Source: Platanthera guangdongensis
Lineage: Eukaryota > Streptophyta > Magnoliopsida > Asparagales > Orchidaceae
Assembly: GCA_039583875.1 (NCBI GenBank)
Contig: CM077147.1
Location: 107,306,124 to 107,370,123 of the forward strand
DNA: 64,000 bases
Direction of reading: 5' to 3'
The notes beneath the pieces were generated by a model. The model searched no databases. It had not been told where the DNA came from and saw only the letters and a program-made list of their open reading frames with translations. The translations under genes were made by a program, and so were the position numbers. Of this stretch, positions 34,580-46,913 are shown piece by piece. Position 1 is the first letter of the stretch, and every line of letters starts with the position of its first letter.

Positions 34580-35279
34580 ACACAATTTGAGTGTGGGCCC
34601 ATCCAAGGATGGTGAGCGCAACCTCCCTCAAAAAAGGACAAATACTAGCTTTCGGCGCTACTGCAGCTTTCGCGTAACGGCTTGAACAATTTTGACTTTG
34701 TTGACTTCATGTGGCATCAGCAGTGGTCATTTGCTGCTGTTGTAGCTTTCCCGCAATGGCATGAAGTACTTTGACAAGTTGACATTTGATGATGTCAGCA
34801 GTGGTCATCACCTTCTAGACTTAGAGAAAATTCTAGAACTTCATTAAGTATTGAGTGATGTTAAGTCACTCAATGTCATCTGTCTTGGCTCTTCATTAGA
34901 AGCGTTGAGTGAACCTGCCTCTCTCAATGCTTCTGGACTTAGAGAATTTTCACTGGCTTTGTCTCAGCAGTTCCTTCTAAACTGTCTCAGCAGTTTCTTC
35001 TTAATAACTGAGACTATCTCCTGTCTCAGCGGTCTCTTGTCAACTGTCTCAGCGGTTTCTTCTTCATAGCTGAGACTATCTCCTGTCTCAGCAGTTTTCA
35101 TCTCAACTGTCTCAGTACTTCCTTCTTCATTAGAAGCGTTGAGTGAACTTACTTCACTCAATGCTTCTGGACTTAGAAAATTCCAACTTGCTTTATCTCA
35201 ATGGTTATGCTGAGACATACTTCTCAATTGTCTCAACTGTCTGAGTGATTTTTGTCTTAGTCAAATTTTTTTACTTTAG

Positions 35280-35575
35280 TTGACGAATGCTGAACTATGT
35301 TCGACGATCGGTGAGCTCTTCTCGATGAACTCAGAATCCCAAACTTCTTGAAATAGCTCGATGAATGGTGAGCTCAACTCTACGAATGGTGAGTTGAGAT
35401 CGACGAACTTTGAATCCCACACTCTGAGTTTAGCTCGACGAATGGTGAACTCAGCTCGACGAATGGTGAGCTAAGATCGACAAATTCTGAATCCAAAGTT
35501 CTGAACTTCGCTCGATTAATGGTAAGCTCAGCTCGATGAATGGTGAGCTGAGCTCGACGAACTCTGAATCTTCCA
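35280..35575 (-). repeat. TCGACGAA direct-repeat array in the C 3' LTR
   Basis: Plus-strand reading gives ctcgacgaatggtgaactcag-like units, with adjacent TCGACGA sites 21 bp apart near 35435-35477. I count five exact TCGACGA here and three in the 5' LTR array (about 43915-44190). Confidence 0.8.
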
Positions 35576-35716
35576 GCATACTCTTTAATTCACCTGTCCA
35601 ATCATGGACAACCTGCATGCATGAACTTAAGCACACATCAAATGCATTATGTGTGTATGTTATTGACCAGTTTGACTTCTTACAAATTTGTTACATTGAG
35701 ATCAATAGACCCAACA

Positions 35717-35730
35717 ATCTCCCCTATTTG
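35717..35730 (-). other. C polypurine tract
   Basis: Reverse complement CAAATAGGGGAGAT abuts TGTTGGG of the 3' LTR. It is followed (35731-36212) by non-coding 3' sequence with no supported ORF. Confidence 0.75.
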
Positions 35731-36212
35731 AAGAAGTCAAAACTCTGTTTGATCAATAATATAGGTCATTGGCATACATAACATATACAACATAAAACTA
35801 AAACTTGTGTAACATCATTAGAGTTTGGAAATGTTACCACATTTCTCCAGCCAATGGAGAATTACTTACTCCCCTTGGCATGATGCCAACCTTACTATTC
35901 CAGTGTTGAAGCAACTTAAGCACCACTTGTCTTTGAGCTTCCTGCATCTTGGATTGGTCGGGTCTTGATCAAGTCTATTCTTCTTTCCCCTTGACTACTC
36001 TCCCCATTTTTGACTTTTGCAATAGGGATATTTTTGTGGGATTTTTCTCCCCCTATCTGTCTGGAGTTGATCTCCCCTCCTTGACTCAATCCATTGCAGT
36101 AGTCGGGCTTGCTCCCCCTCAACAGTGGCACACTAGCTTCATTATCTTCAGTAAGGACTTGTACTACCTGCAAAATATACAGCACAACATATGGTAGAGG
36201 AGAGAATTAAAG

Positions 36213-37760
36213 CTACACAAGATTCAACAAACTCAATTCAAATTTGAAGGTGTTAAACTTGGCTTCGTCTAGTGGCTTAGTGAAGATATCAGCCACTTGT
36301 TTGTCTGTGGAGACAAACTCAAGGTTGATGTCTTCCCTTTCCACATGTTCTCTAATAAAATGATACATAATTTCTATATGCTTAGTCCTGCTATGAGAGA
36401 CAGGATTCCTAGCTATAGAAATTACACTAGTAGAATCATAAAAAGAGTGGAGTTCTACTTATCTTAATGTTGTAGTCTTGATGTTGATGCTGGATCCATA
36501 GCAACTAAGCACAGTAGCTCCCAGCTGAAATATACTCTGACTCTATTGTTGAGATTTCAAGACTCGTTGGTTTCTTGCTGCTCCAAAAGACAAGCCTTCT
36601 GCCTAGAAATTGACAAGAGCTAGAGGTGCTCTTCTAGTCCTCATTGCAGCCTGCAAAATCTGCATCTGAATAGCCTATTAGTTCAAACTCCCCCATTTCT
36701 AGGATACCATATGCCAAGATCTGGGGCGCCCTTAAGATATCTCAAGATTCTTTTCACAGTAGTGTAGTGAGATTCTTTAGGGCAGACCTAATACCTAGCA
36801 TAGACACATGTTGCATACATATTGTCAGGCCTACTTGTAGTGAGGTAGAGAAGGGAGCCAACTATACCCCTATACAGAGTTGGATCAACAAGTTTCTCCA
36901 GATCATCTTTACCTATGGGCATACTTGTGCTCATGGGAGTTCTTATGGTGGAAGCATTTTTCATACCATATTTCTTGATTAGCTCCCTGGTGAACTTTGA
37001 CTGGGATATGGATAGACCATCATCAGTTTGTCTTACTTGGAGTCCCAAGAAGAACTTCAGTTCACCAATACTACTCATATCAAACTTCCCCTGCATAAGT
37101 TTTGCAAACTTCCTGCATAGGTTATAATCAATAGAGTCAAATATTATTTCATCAACATAAATATGGACTAGGATGATCTTGCCCTTAGATTCCTTAGGAA
37201 TAGGATTTTATCTATCTTCCCCCTTGAGAATTTGTTCACAATGAGAAAGGTAGACAATGTCTCATACCATGCTTTAATGGCTTGCTTGAGCACATATAGA
37301 GCTTTCTTAAGTCTATAGATAGCAGTAGGAGAGTTAGAATCTACAAAACCTGGAGGTTGCTCTACATTTACCTCTTCTTTCAAATCTCCATTCAGGAAGG
37401 CTGACTTCACATCCATTAGGAAGACTTTGAATCCTTGGAGGGCTGCAAATGCAAGGAACAATCTGATGGCTTCCAACCTTGCAACTGGGTCAAAGGTCTA
37501 ATCATAATCAATCCCCTCTTCCTATATGTACCCTTTGGCAACCAGTCTAGCTTTATTCTTTATTATAATGTCATTTTCATCAAGTTTATTTCTGAAAATC
37601 CACTTGACTCCAATGACATTATGTCCATTTGGTCTGGGAACCAGCTTCCAGACTATGCACCTTTTGAACTGGTTCAGTTCTTTTTACATAGCACCAATCC
37701 GGAATTGGTCTTGAGTTGCCTCTTCAAATTTCTTGGGCTCTTCTTGTGACAGGAAGCTGG
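36213..37760 (-). pseudogene. C reverse transcriptase and RNase H
   Basis: Copia RT landmarks on the minus strand: the WIFRNKLDE region (about 37590), a [17 protein letters not shown] segment, [15 protein letters not shown] (about 37415-37370), and the catalytic loop as YVDE at 37148-37159, where the second Asp of YVDD is Glu. Then SSIGELKFFLGLQV, the SLLYLTTSRPD segment and the RNase H end VADIFTKPLDEA; the stop is at 36213-36215. Multiple frameshifts and stops break it. Confidence 0.85.
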
Positions 37761-37989
37761 TATATAGAGCTGTGGTGAAAATCCTTCTTCTGGTCTATAC
37801 ACCTTGGCTGGCCTCACCTATTATCTAATTTAGATGATGATCTCTCAGATATCTGACTGCTGGGGGCAGCCTGACTGCTTCTTACTGAGCACCATTTTCT
37901 TCAACTAGTTGGTCTTCATCTCCAGCTAAACAGTCATGTGCTTCCTCTAGACAACATCCCTCTCCACATTCTTCTTACATAGCTGGGTC

Positions 37990-39399
37990 TTTATTTTTGA
38001 TAGAGACTTTCCATCATGACTTCTGTGCCTGTAGAACTAGGCAAAGAGCTTGACAGCTCACAATTAATCATGCTTGACTCATCAAACACTACATGGACAG
38101 ATTCTTCTATAACCTGATTAGTCAAGTTATATACATTATATGCCTTACTATTATTGTTATACCCAACAAAGATCCCCTCATGGAATTTGGCAGCAAACTT
38201 AGTCACTTTTGACTTCCATTATCCAAGATGAAAAACTTGCAACCAAAGATCCTGAAATAGGATATGTTTGGTTTAGTGCCCTTCAAGATCTCATATGGAG
38301 TCTTCTTGTGGCCTTTGGTGATAGAAGCCCTATTGAGAACAAGACATGTAGTGTTAACTACCTCAGCCTAGAAATATTTAGGGAGAGAAGTGTCACTAAA
38401 TAATGTTCTCTCTGCTTATATGAGAGTCCTATTTTTCCTCTCAGCTGACCCATTTTGCTGGGGTGTTTTTGGAGAGGAGAATTCTTGATGAATCCCTTGC
38501 TCTTCACAGAAAGAAGTCATGGAAGCAGACTGAAATTCAGTTCTATGGTCACTTCTTATTTTGATCACAGAGCATGCAAGTTCATTCTGAATCTGCCTGA
38601 CAAATGTCATGAAGATATCAAGGGTTTCATCCTTTCTTCTAAGGAAGAACGCCCAAAAAATCTAGAATAGTCATCAACCACCACAAAGGTTTATACCTTC
38701 CTACCTAGACTATGAACAGGCATAGGACCAAACAAGTCCATATGCAGGAGATATAAGCATCTCACTGAGTCCTTGGTCCCAATGCACTTGAAGGAGGTCT
38801 TAGTCTGCTTACGCTTTTGTCAAGCAACACAGATACCCTCCTTGGAGCACTTTATTTGGGACCATTTCTAACTAGTTCATCACTGAAGAGCTGACCAATG
38901 GTCTTATAATTCAAATAAACCAGTCTCTTGTGTTATTGGACACAATATGAGACATTGTCATTTGCAACAAGGCATATAGGGGAACTACTATCTAAGAAAG
39001 AAAAGTTTAAACAATAAACATTCCCACTCTGAGTGCCTGTTAAGATGACACTTTAGTCAATTAAACTCTTGATGTGGTACTTATCCTTGTGGAAGGAAAT
39101 GTCATAACCAAGGTCACATAGTTGGCTTATTCTTCTGAGGTTATGTTGCAACACTTCCACATAAGCCACCTTTGTGATGGTGATTATGCCATTTGAGATC
39201 TTACCATAACCTCTTGTTATTCCCTTGTCAGAGCCTCCAAAAATAACCTTAGGTCCATTCTTTACTGGAGTGAACTCCTTCAACAGCTCCTTTGTTCCGG
39301 TCATGTGCCTGGAACATCCACTGTCCAAGTACCATTTAGGTAAATTGGTACCTGAACTAACCTGAAAAGAACACAAATCATCTCACTTAGGACCCCAAT
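37990..39399 (-). pseudogene. C protease and integrase
   Basis: Protease active site KWYLDSGCSRHMTG at about 39335-39294. Integrase pieces: a decayed HKRL...LNYKTI zinc region (about 38935), RSDHRTEF (second catalytic Asp) and TPQQNGSAERKNR (catalytic Glu) at 38416-38610, and the C-terminal GIFVGY...SKAY...EESVHVVFDE segment at 37991-38206. At least two frameshifts; the first catalytic Asp lies in a damaged stretch. Confidence 0.85.
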
Positions 39400-41915
39400 A
39401 TCTATTGGGCCCTAGGTTCACATTAGCCTGAAAATAACCTTGCCTTAATACAGTATTACTGATAGGTTGGCTACCTCTAGACACTGAAGGATTGTGCTAG
39501 AAATCTACATCATAGTGTCCCACTTTGCCACAACACTAGCACTCATGGATATTATATCTCCTTTTCTGTTTAGGATCAGCATTTGGCTTGACTACTCCTT
39601 GAACAGTGGGAAGATAAGCTGTTGTATATTTCTATTTTCTTTCAGCAGTCATTTGACTGAAGGAAAGTCTTTCAGCTGACTGTTTTGGTCTTTTCTGAGA
39701 GCTACCAGTTGCATGTCTCTTTTCAGGTAACATGCATCTGATAGCACAAGAAACTGCCATTCCATCATAGCCAGAAGACTCACCTTGAGTCACTACTTTT
39801 GTTGGATGACTCAGATTTCCTAAAGCTGCATTATCCTTGAGGTTTGGGGCAGGGGCACCAAAAACAAATGGTCTAGGATGAGCCATTTGAATTTCCTCAT
39901 GGGCAGCCTTAAAGGCCCTCACATGGATGTATCTTCCACCTTAACTAGGGCCACATTGGTCCATACCAGTAGATCTGTCATTCTCCTAGTAACCATAATA
40001 GCTTTCATGGTCATACCTGTTAGAAGGCAACATGACTTTCTGAAAAGGAATTTGAGGCAATGAGGCTAGAGGCAATACTGGTGCCTTCCCCTTTCCCTTT
40101 CCTTTTGGATTGGGAGGTCTAGCAGGTCCCTTAAATCCTATCCCTTTTTTACCCACTTGAGTAAGGTGGGTGTCAATTAAGGGAAGCACAATGTTTGGCT
40201 TAGAAAACTTGGTCACCAGCAATTTCTCATTTATGAGATCATTTTCAAGTTTCTGGATAAGTTTCACATTTGAGACTCTTTCCATAGACTGCCTGTCAAT
40301 GATCTCCTTGAGCTGGGCTGATTATGCAGCCATATCAGTGAGAGTTTTTTCTTGGCCATCACACTTGCTTTTGAGACTAAGAAGCTCTTTTGTATGTCTC
40401 TTGGCAAGGAGCTTACACCTCTTGAATGCTTCAAGAAGTTCTCCATACATGTCAATTATAGAATTGACATCATCCTCAGAATCTGAATCCCCTTCATCTC
40501 TTTATGATTGAGCTTCAGAATATGAGCTAGCCTCATCACTTGAAATAGAAGGCTGAGATTTAGAATTTACCTGAGCTTGTCAGGTTGATCCTGGCTGCTC
40601 TCTTCATCAGTTATTGCCATTAATCCATGGCATTGAACATCTTCTTCATCTTTATCCACATATGAGCCACTATCTGAATGTGACAGAGGGGCCATGATCC
40701 CTATCCTAGCAGTATGGTATTTTTCAGGTTCTCCTTCAGCAACAGCCATTAGCCCAATGTAGGCTTCTTCTTCACTATCTGACCCAAAGGATGAGTCAGA
40801 CCAGGTCTTTTCCTTCTTGGCCACAAGGGACTTCTCTTTCTTCTTACCCTTGTGGTGCTTATTCAAACCTTTTTCTCTTCTCTTCACTAGGCAGTCAACA
40901 ACTATATGCACAGGTTTGCTACAGCATAAACAAATAACATTAGAAGAAGTTTGTTTGATAGAGTCAGGAGCATACATGTCCTCCTTAGAGGATTTCCTTC
41001 TATGATGTGAGGAAGAGGAAGGCCTTCTGTTCTTCCAATGTCCTTTCTTCATGAATTTCTGAAACTGCCTAGAGAAGGCAGCAAGGTCCTCATTAGACAT
41101 ATGGTTGTCTGAAGTGCTGTCTTTGATCTCTCAGAATCTGACTCAGTAATATTCCTGAGTGGAGAGTTCTTCCTTCTGCTCCTGGATGGGGTTTCATCTT
41201 TGAAGGCCACAGACTTCTCCTTGTCCTGTGACTTACTTCACTACTCTTCTTCCTTTCTTGCAACAAGTTGCATCTCATATGACAGCAACTTTCCAAACAG
41301 GGTTGGAGGAGGAGTGTCAGCTAACTTATCCATTTCTCTAATAGCACAAATCTTTGTGTCTCAATCCCTTGTGAGGGACCTGAGAAATTTGTCAATCATC
41401 TTATAGGTGCTGAAGACCCTTTTATATGTTCTCAGTTCATTCACTATTCTGAAAAATCTCTCAAAGCTCTCAACAATGCCCTCAGACTTTCCTTGTCTGA
41501 AGGCCTCATATTCCTGGTTAAGCATGGATTTTCTATCATCTCTCACCTCCTCTGAACCCTCCATTAACACAACTAGGTTGTCTCACATCTCCTTGGAGGT
41601 CTTGCAGTGCACCAGATTCTGGAAGGTTGAATCATTTATTGCATTAGCAATGATATTTTGAGCTCTCTTGTCCATGGAGGCAAGTAGGAGCTCATCTTTG
41701 TTCATTTATTCATAAGATTTAGGTGTCTAGATGTTGGCATCTAGAACTGAGGTCTTCATAGGGATGAAGGGCCCCTCTTTAATTGTGATGTATATCTTAG
41801 GGTCAGCATCTTCCATGAATACTCAGACTCTTTCCTTCCAGAGGCTAAAGCCTTTCTTTCTACAGATTGGTAGTTTCATGGCTTCCAGTTCCTTGTAGTT
41901 TACACCAGACCCCAT
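39400..41915 (-). pseudogene. C gag, extended Sirevirus type
   Basis: ATG at 41915 (MGSGVNYKELEAMKLP), then a copia-type gag core including RKSMLNQEYEAFRQGKSEGI and FERFFRIVNEL (41361-41570). An intact C-x2-C-x4-H-x4-C knuckle lies near 40930, followed by Lys-rich and acidic/Ser-rich segments. A second, broken knuckle near 39510-39545 (one stop, last Cys replaced by Phe) precedes protease. Length and a second knuckle fit Sirevirus gag (family knowledge). Several stops and frameshifts. Confidence 0.8.
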
Positions 41916-41974
41916 TCTTATGTCTTATAGCTAACCTTGGAGGTATACTCAGATTGTTAGATCCTTTTGAGGAA

Positions 41975-41990
41975 CCTCCCTCTGATACCA
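41975..41990 (-). other. C primer-binding site
   Basis: Reverse complement TGGTATCAGAGGGAGG, 2 nt from the 5' LTR end at 41993. Confidence 0.85.
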
Positions 41991-41992
41991 CT

Positions 41993-44346
41993 TGAACGTT
42001 ATTTAACTTAAGGTTAGCTAATCACCTAGAGGGGGTGAATAGGTCTTTGAAGATTTCTTAGTCTTTATGCTGTTTTCTTTTTATTGGATCTAGAGCTTGT
42101 CCTTAGAACCTACAATACGAAAGAAAACAAACAACACAGCCAAGCACATAGTTATTTATAGTGGTTCTCCAATTGGGTATATCCACTTTTCCTCCCACTT
42201 ATCCAACTATCTTGTTGGGCTAGGCACAAACTCCACCAAAATGCTCCTTAGAGCTTACACCTTAAGCCCTCAGCCTTACACTCGGGTTCTCTTCAGAACC
42301 CTACTTCAGAACCACAAAGGTTCCTACCTCAGAGCCCTGGAGAGCTCATACAGCTCAGTGGTCCACTGACCACCTACCTCAGCCTTATCTCTAAGGCCTA
42401 CAGCTCAGGCTTTTTAGCCCTACAACTTCAGGCACCGGGCCCTACTCTCAGAGTGTTGTAGCACTCCTACAACTCAGTACCCTTCCAGGTACCTACCTTA
42501 GTGCCCTTCAAGGCACCTACAGCTCAGCCTCCTCCAAGGCCTACAACTTAGTGACACACTTGTCACCTACAGCTTAGTGACTCAACAGTCACCTAACTTG
42601 ACCTTATCTATAAGTCCTACTACTCAGGCTGGGAGGACAGCCCAACTCTCAGATTCACACTTGGATCCTGCCTCAGTACCCCAGCAGGACACCTACCTTA
42701 GTGACTAATTAGTCACCTACAACTCAGGCCAAAAGGCCCTACAGCTCAAATTCAGATAAAATGAATCCTATAGGAATTTAAACAACAAGATGAAGTAAAT
42801 TTGAGACACTGACTCGGAGATAAATCTCTGAGTCTACCTTGCTAGACTGAACACATATCAGTCTAGCCCTATTATTGTAGAAGGAAAGAGTCTTCTTCTA
42901 CAGCTAACTGCTTCTTTGCTGCACAGGTGAACAGTTATCTGCTGTTGAAGACTGACGGCCCTTCACCAGCTATCTCATTGCTGATCTGAAGAATCAGCTT
43001 CCTTGTTCTGGAGAGAACGCACTTGTTGAACTAGAAAGAGCTTCGGCTATCTTTCACTGCTTTCTGGCTTGCACTGGTGGACTTTTCTTTCAAGCTTGTC
43101 GGAGAAGATGAAGTCTAGCTGCCTCTATTTTCCGCATTTCCTTCGTGTGTTCTTCTTGACCCTAATCCCTTTTTTTCTTATTTTTATATATGTTGATTTG
43201 AATCAACGACACAATATGAGTGTGGGCCCAGCCAAGGATGGTGAGCGCCACCTCCCTCAGAAAAAGACAAATACTAGCTTTCGGTGCTACTGCAGCTTTC
43301 CCGCAACGGCTTGAACTATTTTGACTTTGTTGACTTCAGGTGACGTCAGTAGTGGTCATCTGGTGCTGATGTAGCTTACCCGCAATGGCATGAATTACTT
43401 TGACATGTTGACTTTTGATGATGTCAGCAGTGGTCATTACCTTTTGGACTTAGAGAAAATTCCAGAACTTCATTAAGCGTTGAGTGATGTTAAGTCACAC
43501 AACGTCATCTGTCTTGGCTCTTCATTAGAAGCATTGAGTAAACCTGCCTCTCTCAATGATTCTGGACTTAGAGAATTTTCACTGGCTTTGTCTCAGTGGT
43601 TCCTTCTCAACTGTCTCAGCGGTTTCTTCTTAACAGTTGAGACTATCTCCCGTCTCAATGGTTTCTTCTCAACTGTCTCAGTGGTTTCTTCTTCACAGCT
43701 AAGACTATCTCCTATCTCAGTAGTTTTCTTCTCAACTATCTCAGCACTTCCATCTTCATTATAAGCATTGAGTGAACCTTCTTCACTCAATGCTTCTGGA
43801 CTTAGAAAATTCCAGCTTGCTTTATCTCATCGATTACGCTGAGACATACTTCTCAGCTATCTCAGCTGTCTCAGCGATTTTTGCCTTAGTCAAATTTTCT
43901 GACTTTAGTTTGACGAATGCTAAATTGAGTTCGACAATCGGTGAGCTCAGCTCGACAAACTCAGAATCCCAAACTTCTAAAATTAGTTCGACAAATGTTG
44001 AGCTCAGCTCGACGAATGGTGAGCTGAGGTCGACGAACTTTGAATCCCACACTCTGAATTTAGCTCGACCAATGGTGAGCTCAGCTAGACAAATGGTCAG
44101 CTGAGCTCGACGAATTCTAAATAACAAATTCTGAACTTTGCTCGACTAATGGTGAGCTCAGCTCAACGAATGGTGAGCTGGGCTCGATGAACTATGAATC
44201 TTCCAGCATACTTTTTAATTCACCTGTCCAATCATGGACAACCTGCATACATGAACTTAACCACACATCAAATACATTATGTGTGTATGTCATTGACCAG
44301 TTTAACTTCTTACAAATCTGGGACATTGGGATCAATAAACCCAACA
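41993..44346 (-). repeat. C 5' LTR (2354 bp)
   Basis: TG...CA ended (minus: TGTTGGG...CGTTCA). Carries the TATA box (43183-43190), palindrome, and TCGACGAA array (about 43915-44190) also seen in the 3' LTR. Confidence 0.85.
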
Positions 44347-45363
44347 GTCTACAAGGTTTCCTACTGCAATCTACCGTGTATAAACCCGAAAAAAAAACAT
44401 AGTGGAGTCTTCTCCGGCAATACAAGCATAATGAAAAACAACACTAATTCAGACCAACCTGTCCAGATGGGCTTCACACAACATGTCTATGTTCGTACTT
44501 CGATTCCTAACTGTATATGCAAAAATACGGGGATATACCATATCTACCTCAAGGAAAACCTCACACTCACCGCACACTCATGGGAAAGGGTTTCCTGTAT
44601 AAAAGGTAGAGGACTACACATGTCCAAGTTGAGGATCATTACCTTTTGCGCTCTTTTTGGTGTCATGCCAATGATCTAACCGGATGAACGTGACCGCAGC
44701 GATCTTTCCTCCATCGCTCCGGACTCATCTTGTGAATCGGAGCTTCGGAACTCCAATGGCAGTGAGATCACTCTTCCGGCGCTGCTACCTCTCCTCCAAG
44801 AAATCCAGGCCAACCCTCAACTCCAAAGAAAATAGAGTGAAAATGGCCAAACCAGGCTTATATACCAAGCTACTGTCGCACGGTAACTATCTACTGTCGT
44901 GTGGTACCTTACCTCAATGCCTCATTCCGAAAGCAACTGCCCAAACCCTCCAATCACAGGTCGACGCGTAGCTACATCATTTCGGATTCGCTACTGCCAC
45001 ACGATAGGACGCTAACGGCGTTCAATAGAGGATGTCGGTTGCGATGCGACACCAGCTGCTATCGCCGCACGCAAACTTATACCGCCATATGGTAAGATCC
45101 CGACATCTAAAACAATTAAATTGACCCAGCTATTGCCAGCGGTACCACTACGTTCGGGCGATAGCTTCCCGAGAGGTTTGCCAGATTAATTCCCCTGCTA
45201 CCACCACTCGGTACCAACTTTCCACCGCGCGGTAACATCTTTCTAGAGAACTCAATGCTTTCTCGATGCAAACCCTGGAGCTACCGCCGTGCGGTAACTA
45301 GCTACCGTCGAGTGATAACCCCCAGAGAAGCATCTCCCACCTTAAGAAATTTGGGGCTTTACA
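44347..45363 (-). repeat. B2 3' LTR, right part
   Basis: Resumes after C and ends ggggctttaca. Repeated ctaccg...cggta hairpins (about 44870-45320), as in B1. Confidence 0.75.
44858..44866 (-). promoter_or_regulatory. B2 LTR TATA box
   Basis: Reverse complement gives GTATATAAG; B1 has TTATATAGG at the corresponding place near 15446. Confidence 0.5.
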
Positions 45364-45381
45364 AATCTCCCACGCTTAAAG
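45364..45381 (-). other. B2 polypurine tract
   Basis: Reverse complement TTTAAGCGTGGGAGATT lies at the 3' LTR edge, preceded by TTTCGGGACGAAAC as in element A. Confidence 0.65.
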
Positions 45382-45445
45382 ATGTTTCGTCCCGAAATTT
45401 GACGTTACGGGAAAATATTAAAAGTAAACAGTGCATCTGATTACC

Positions 45446-46895
45446 TTAGAGAAATAGCTCAGGGAACTCCTCCCTCATAGTTTGCTCGCACTCCCAAGAC
45501 AGCTTCTCTCTGCCATAGTTGTCCCAAAGGACCTTGACCATTCTAATGGATTTATTCCGCAGTTACTTGACTTCTACGTCCTCGATTCGAATTGGCTTGA
45601 CCTTCATCATCAACCCACTATAGACTAGCACTTGATCGTAGCAACCACATGGGAAGGATTTTGAATGGCCTTTCGTAGCACTGAGATGTGAAATACATCG
45701 TGCAAACCGCTCAACTCCACCGAAAGAGCCAAACGATAGTCGGCTTCACCAATCTGCTCCAAGATCTCAAAAGGCCCAACATACCTCAGACTAAGCTTCT
45801 TGAAGCGTCGAATTCTTGATACACCCTTAGATGGTTTTATCTTGAGTTATACCCAATCGTCCACCGCAAACTCCACATTCTGATGCTTGACATTGTAGTA
45901 CTTGGCCTACCTATCTTGAGCAATCAGTAGCCGTTCTCGAATCAACCGTATCGTTGAAGTAGCATCTTCAACATCCCTTCGCTTGTACAGCTTTGATTCT
46001 CCCATTTCTACCCAAGCCAACGGCATACAACACCTCCTTCTGTACAGATCCTCAAAAGGTGACATCTGAATGTTGGATTGGTAACTTTTATTATACACGA
46101 ACTCAATCATAAAAAGATGGTCCTCACACCTTTTCTCAAAATCCAAAGCACACATACGAAGCATATCTTCCATCGTCCTATTACCCTTTCAGTCTGGCCA
46201 TCTATCTATGGGTGACAAGTCGTGCTGAACTTCAACTTGGTACCCAACAACTGAGGAATGAGCCTCCAATCATTAATTGTGAAATGACCATCCTGGTCAC
46301 TAACGATGCTCCAGGGTACGCCGTGCAAACGGACTATGTTGTCCATATAAAGCTTCGCTAGTTTCTCAACTGAATCATCCTTCCTATTGGGTATAAAGTG
46401 TGACACCTTCATTAAACGATTAACGACCACCCAAATGGCATCGTTCCCCTTATGTGATCTCGGCAAACCGTGCATGAAATCCATAGAGATGTCATCAAAT
46501 TTCCACTCCAGTATAGGCAAGGACTTCAGAAATCAGCCAGGCTTCTGGCATTCGGCCTTTACTAAGGCATAGGTTTGACATTTCTCCACATACAATACTA
46601 TGTCTTTCTTCAGACCCGGCCACTAGAACAATGTATTCATGTTCTTGAACATCTTGGTGCTCCCGGGGTGAATCAAGTACTTTGTGAAATGCGCCTCATA
46701 CATCAATTCATCTCGTAACTTTCCCACATTGGGGACGCACAATCGGCTGCCTTTCCATAAAAGGCCATCATCGATAGAGAACTGGTCATTAGACCCATCA
46801 ACGGTCTCCTCCACGCGACATTTCAAGCTAACATCCAACTCCAAGGCCTGCTGAATCCTATCCATGAGGTCGTATTGAATCTCCATCCAACTCAA
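45446..46895 (-). pseudogene. B2 integrase with chromodomain
   Basis: HHCC region: H...HPGSTKMFKNM (about 46690-46660) with the last pair as C-x2-Y, so the second Cys is lost. Catalytic region: SMDFMHGLP (first Asp), SIVSDQDGHF (second Asp), and an HP-stop-DGQTERV segment with the Glu (46206-46190). Then MIEFVYNKSYQSNI and LAWVEMGE, and a chromodomain (VKVLWDNYG...WECE) ending at TAA 45446-45448. At least four stops. Confidence 0.85.
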
Positions 46896-46913
46896 ACACG
46901 TGTTTGTACTGGA

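Larger units (their letters stand above)
33365..35716 (-). repeat. C 3' LTR
   Basis: On the minus strand starts TGTTGGG at 35716 and ends near 33365, where the expected cgttca is changed to ttttta. The first 947 bp (plus coordinates) are also in the segmental duplication. Small frames within are not genes. Confidence 0.85.
33365..44346 (-). mobile_element. Element C: complete Sirevirus-like Ty1/copia element, 11 kb
   Basis: 3' LTR 33365-35716, polypurine tract 35717-35730, pol 36213-39399, gag 39400-41915, PBS 41975-41990, 5' LTR 41993-44346. The copia order (integrase before reverse transcriptase) is clear. LTRs differ by about 25 of 250 bases near their PBS-side ends (about 10%), the oldest LTR pair I could compare. 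Possible target duplication is gtccc (33360-33364) and gtcta (44347-44351), only 3 of 5 matching. Long LTRs, extended gag and CACCCCC-CTCTAG near the LTR end suggest the Sirevirus group. No env-like ORF is seen. Confidence 0.85.

Noticed and set aside
33360..44351. Firm 5-bp target duplication for C
   Set aside because: gtccc against gtcta matches at only 3 of 5; kept as a weak possibility only.
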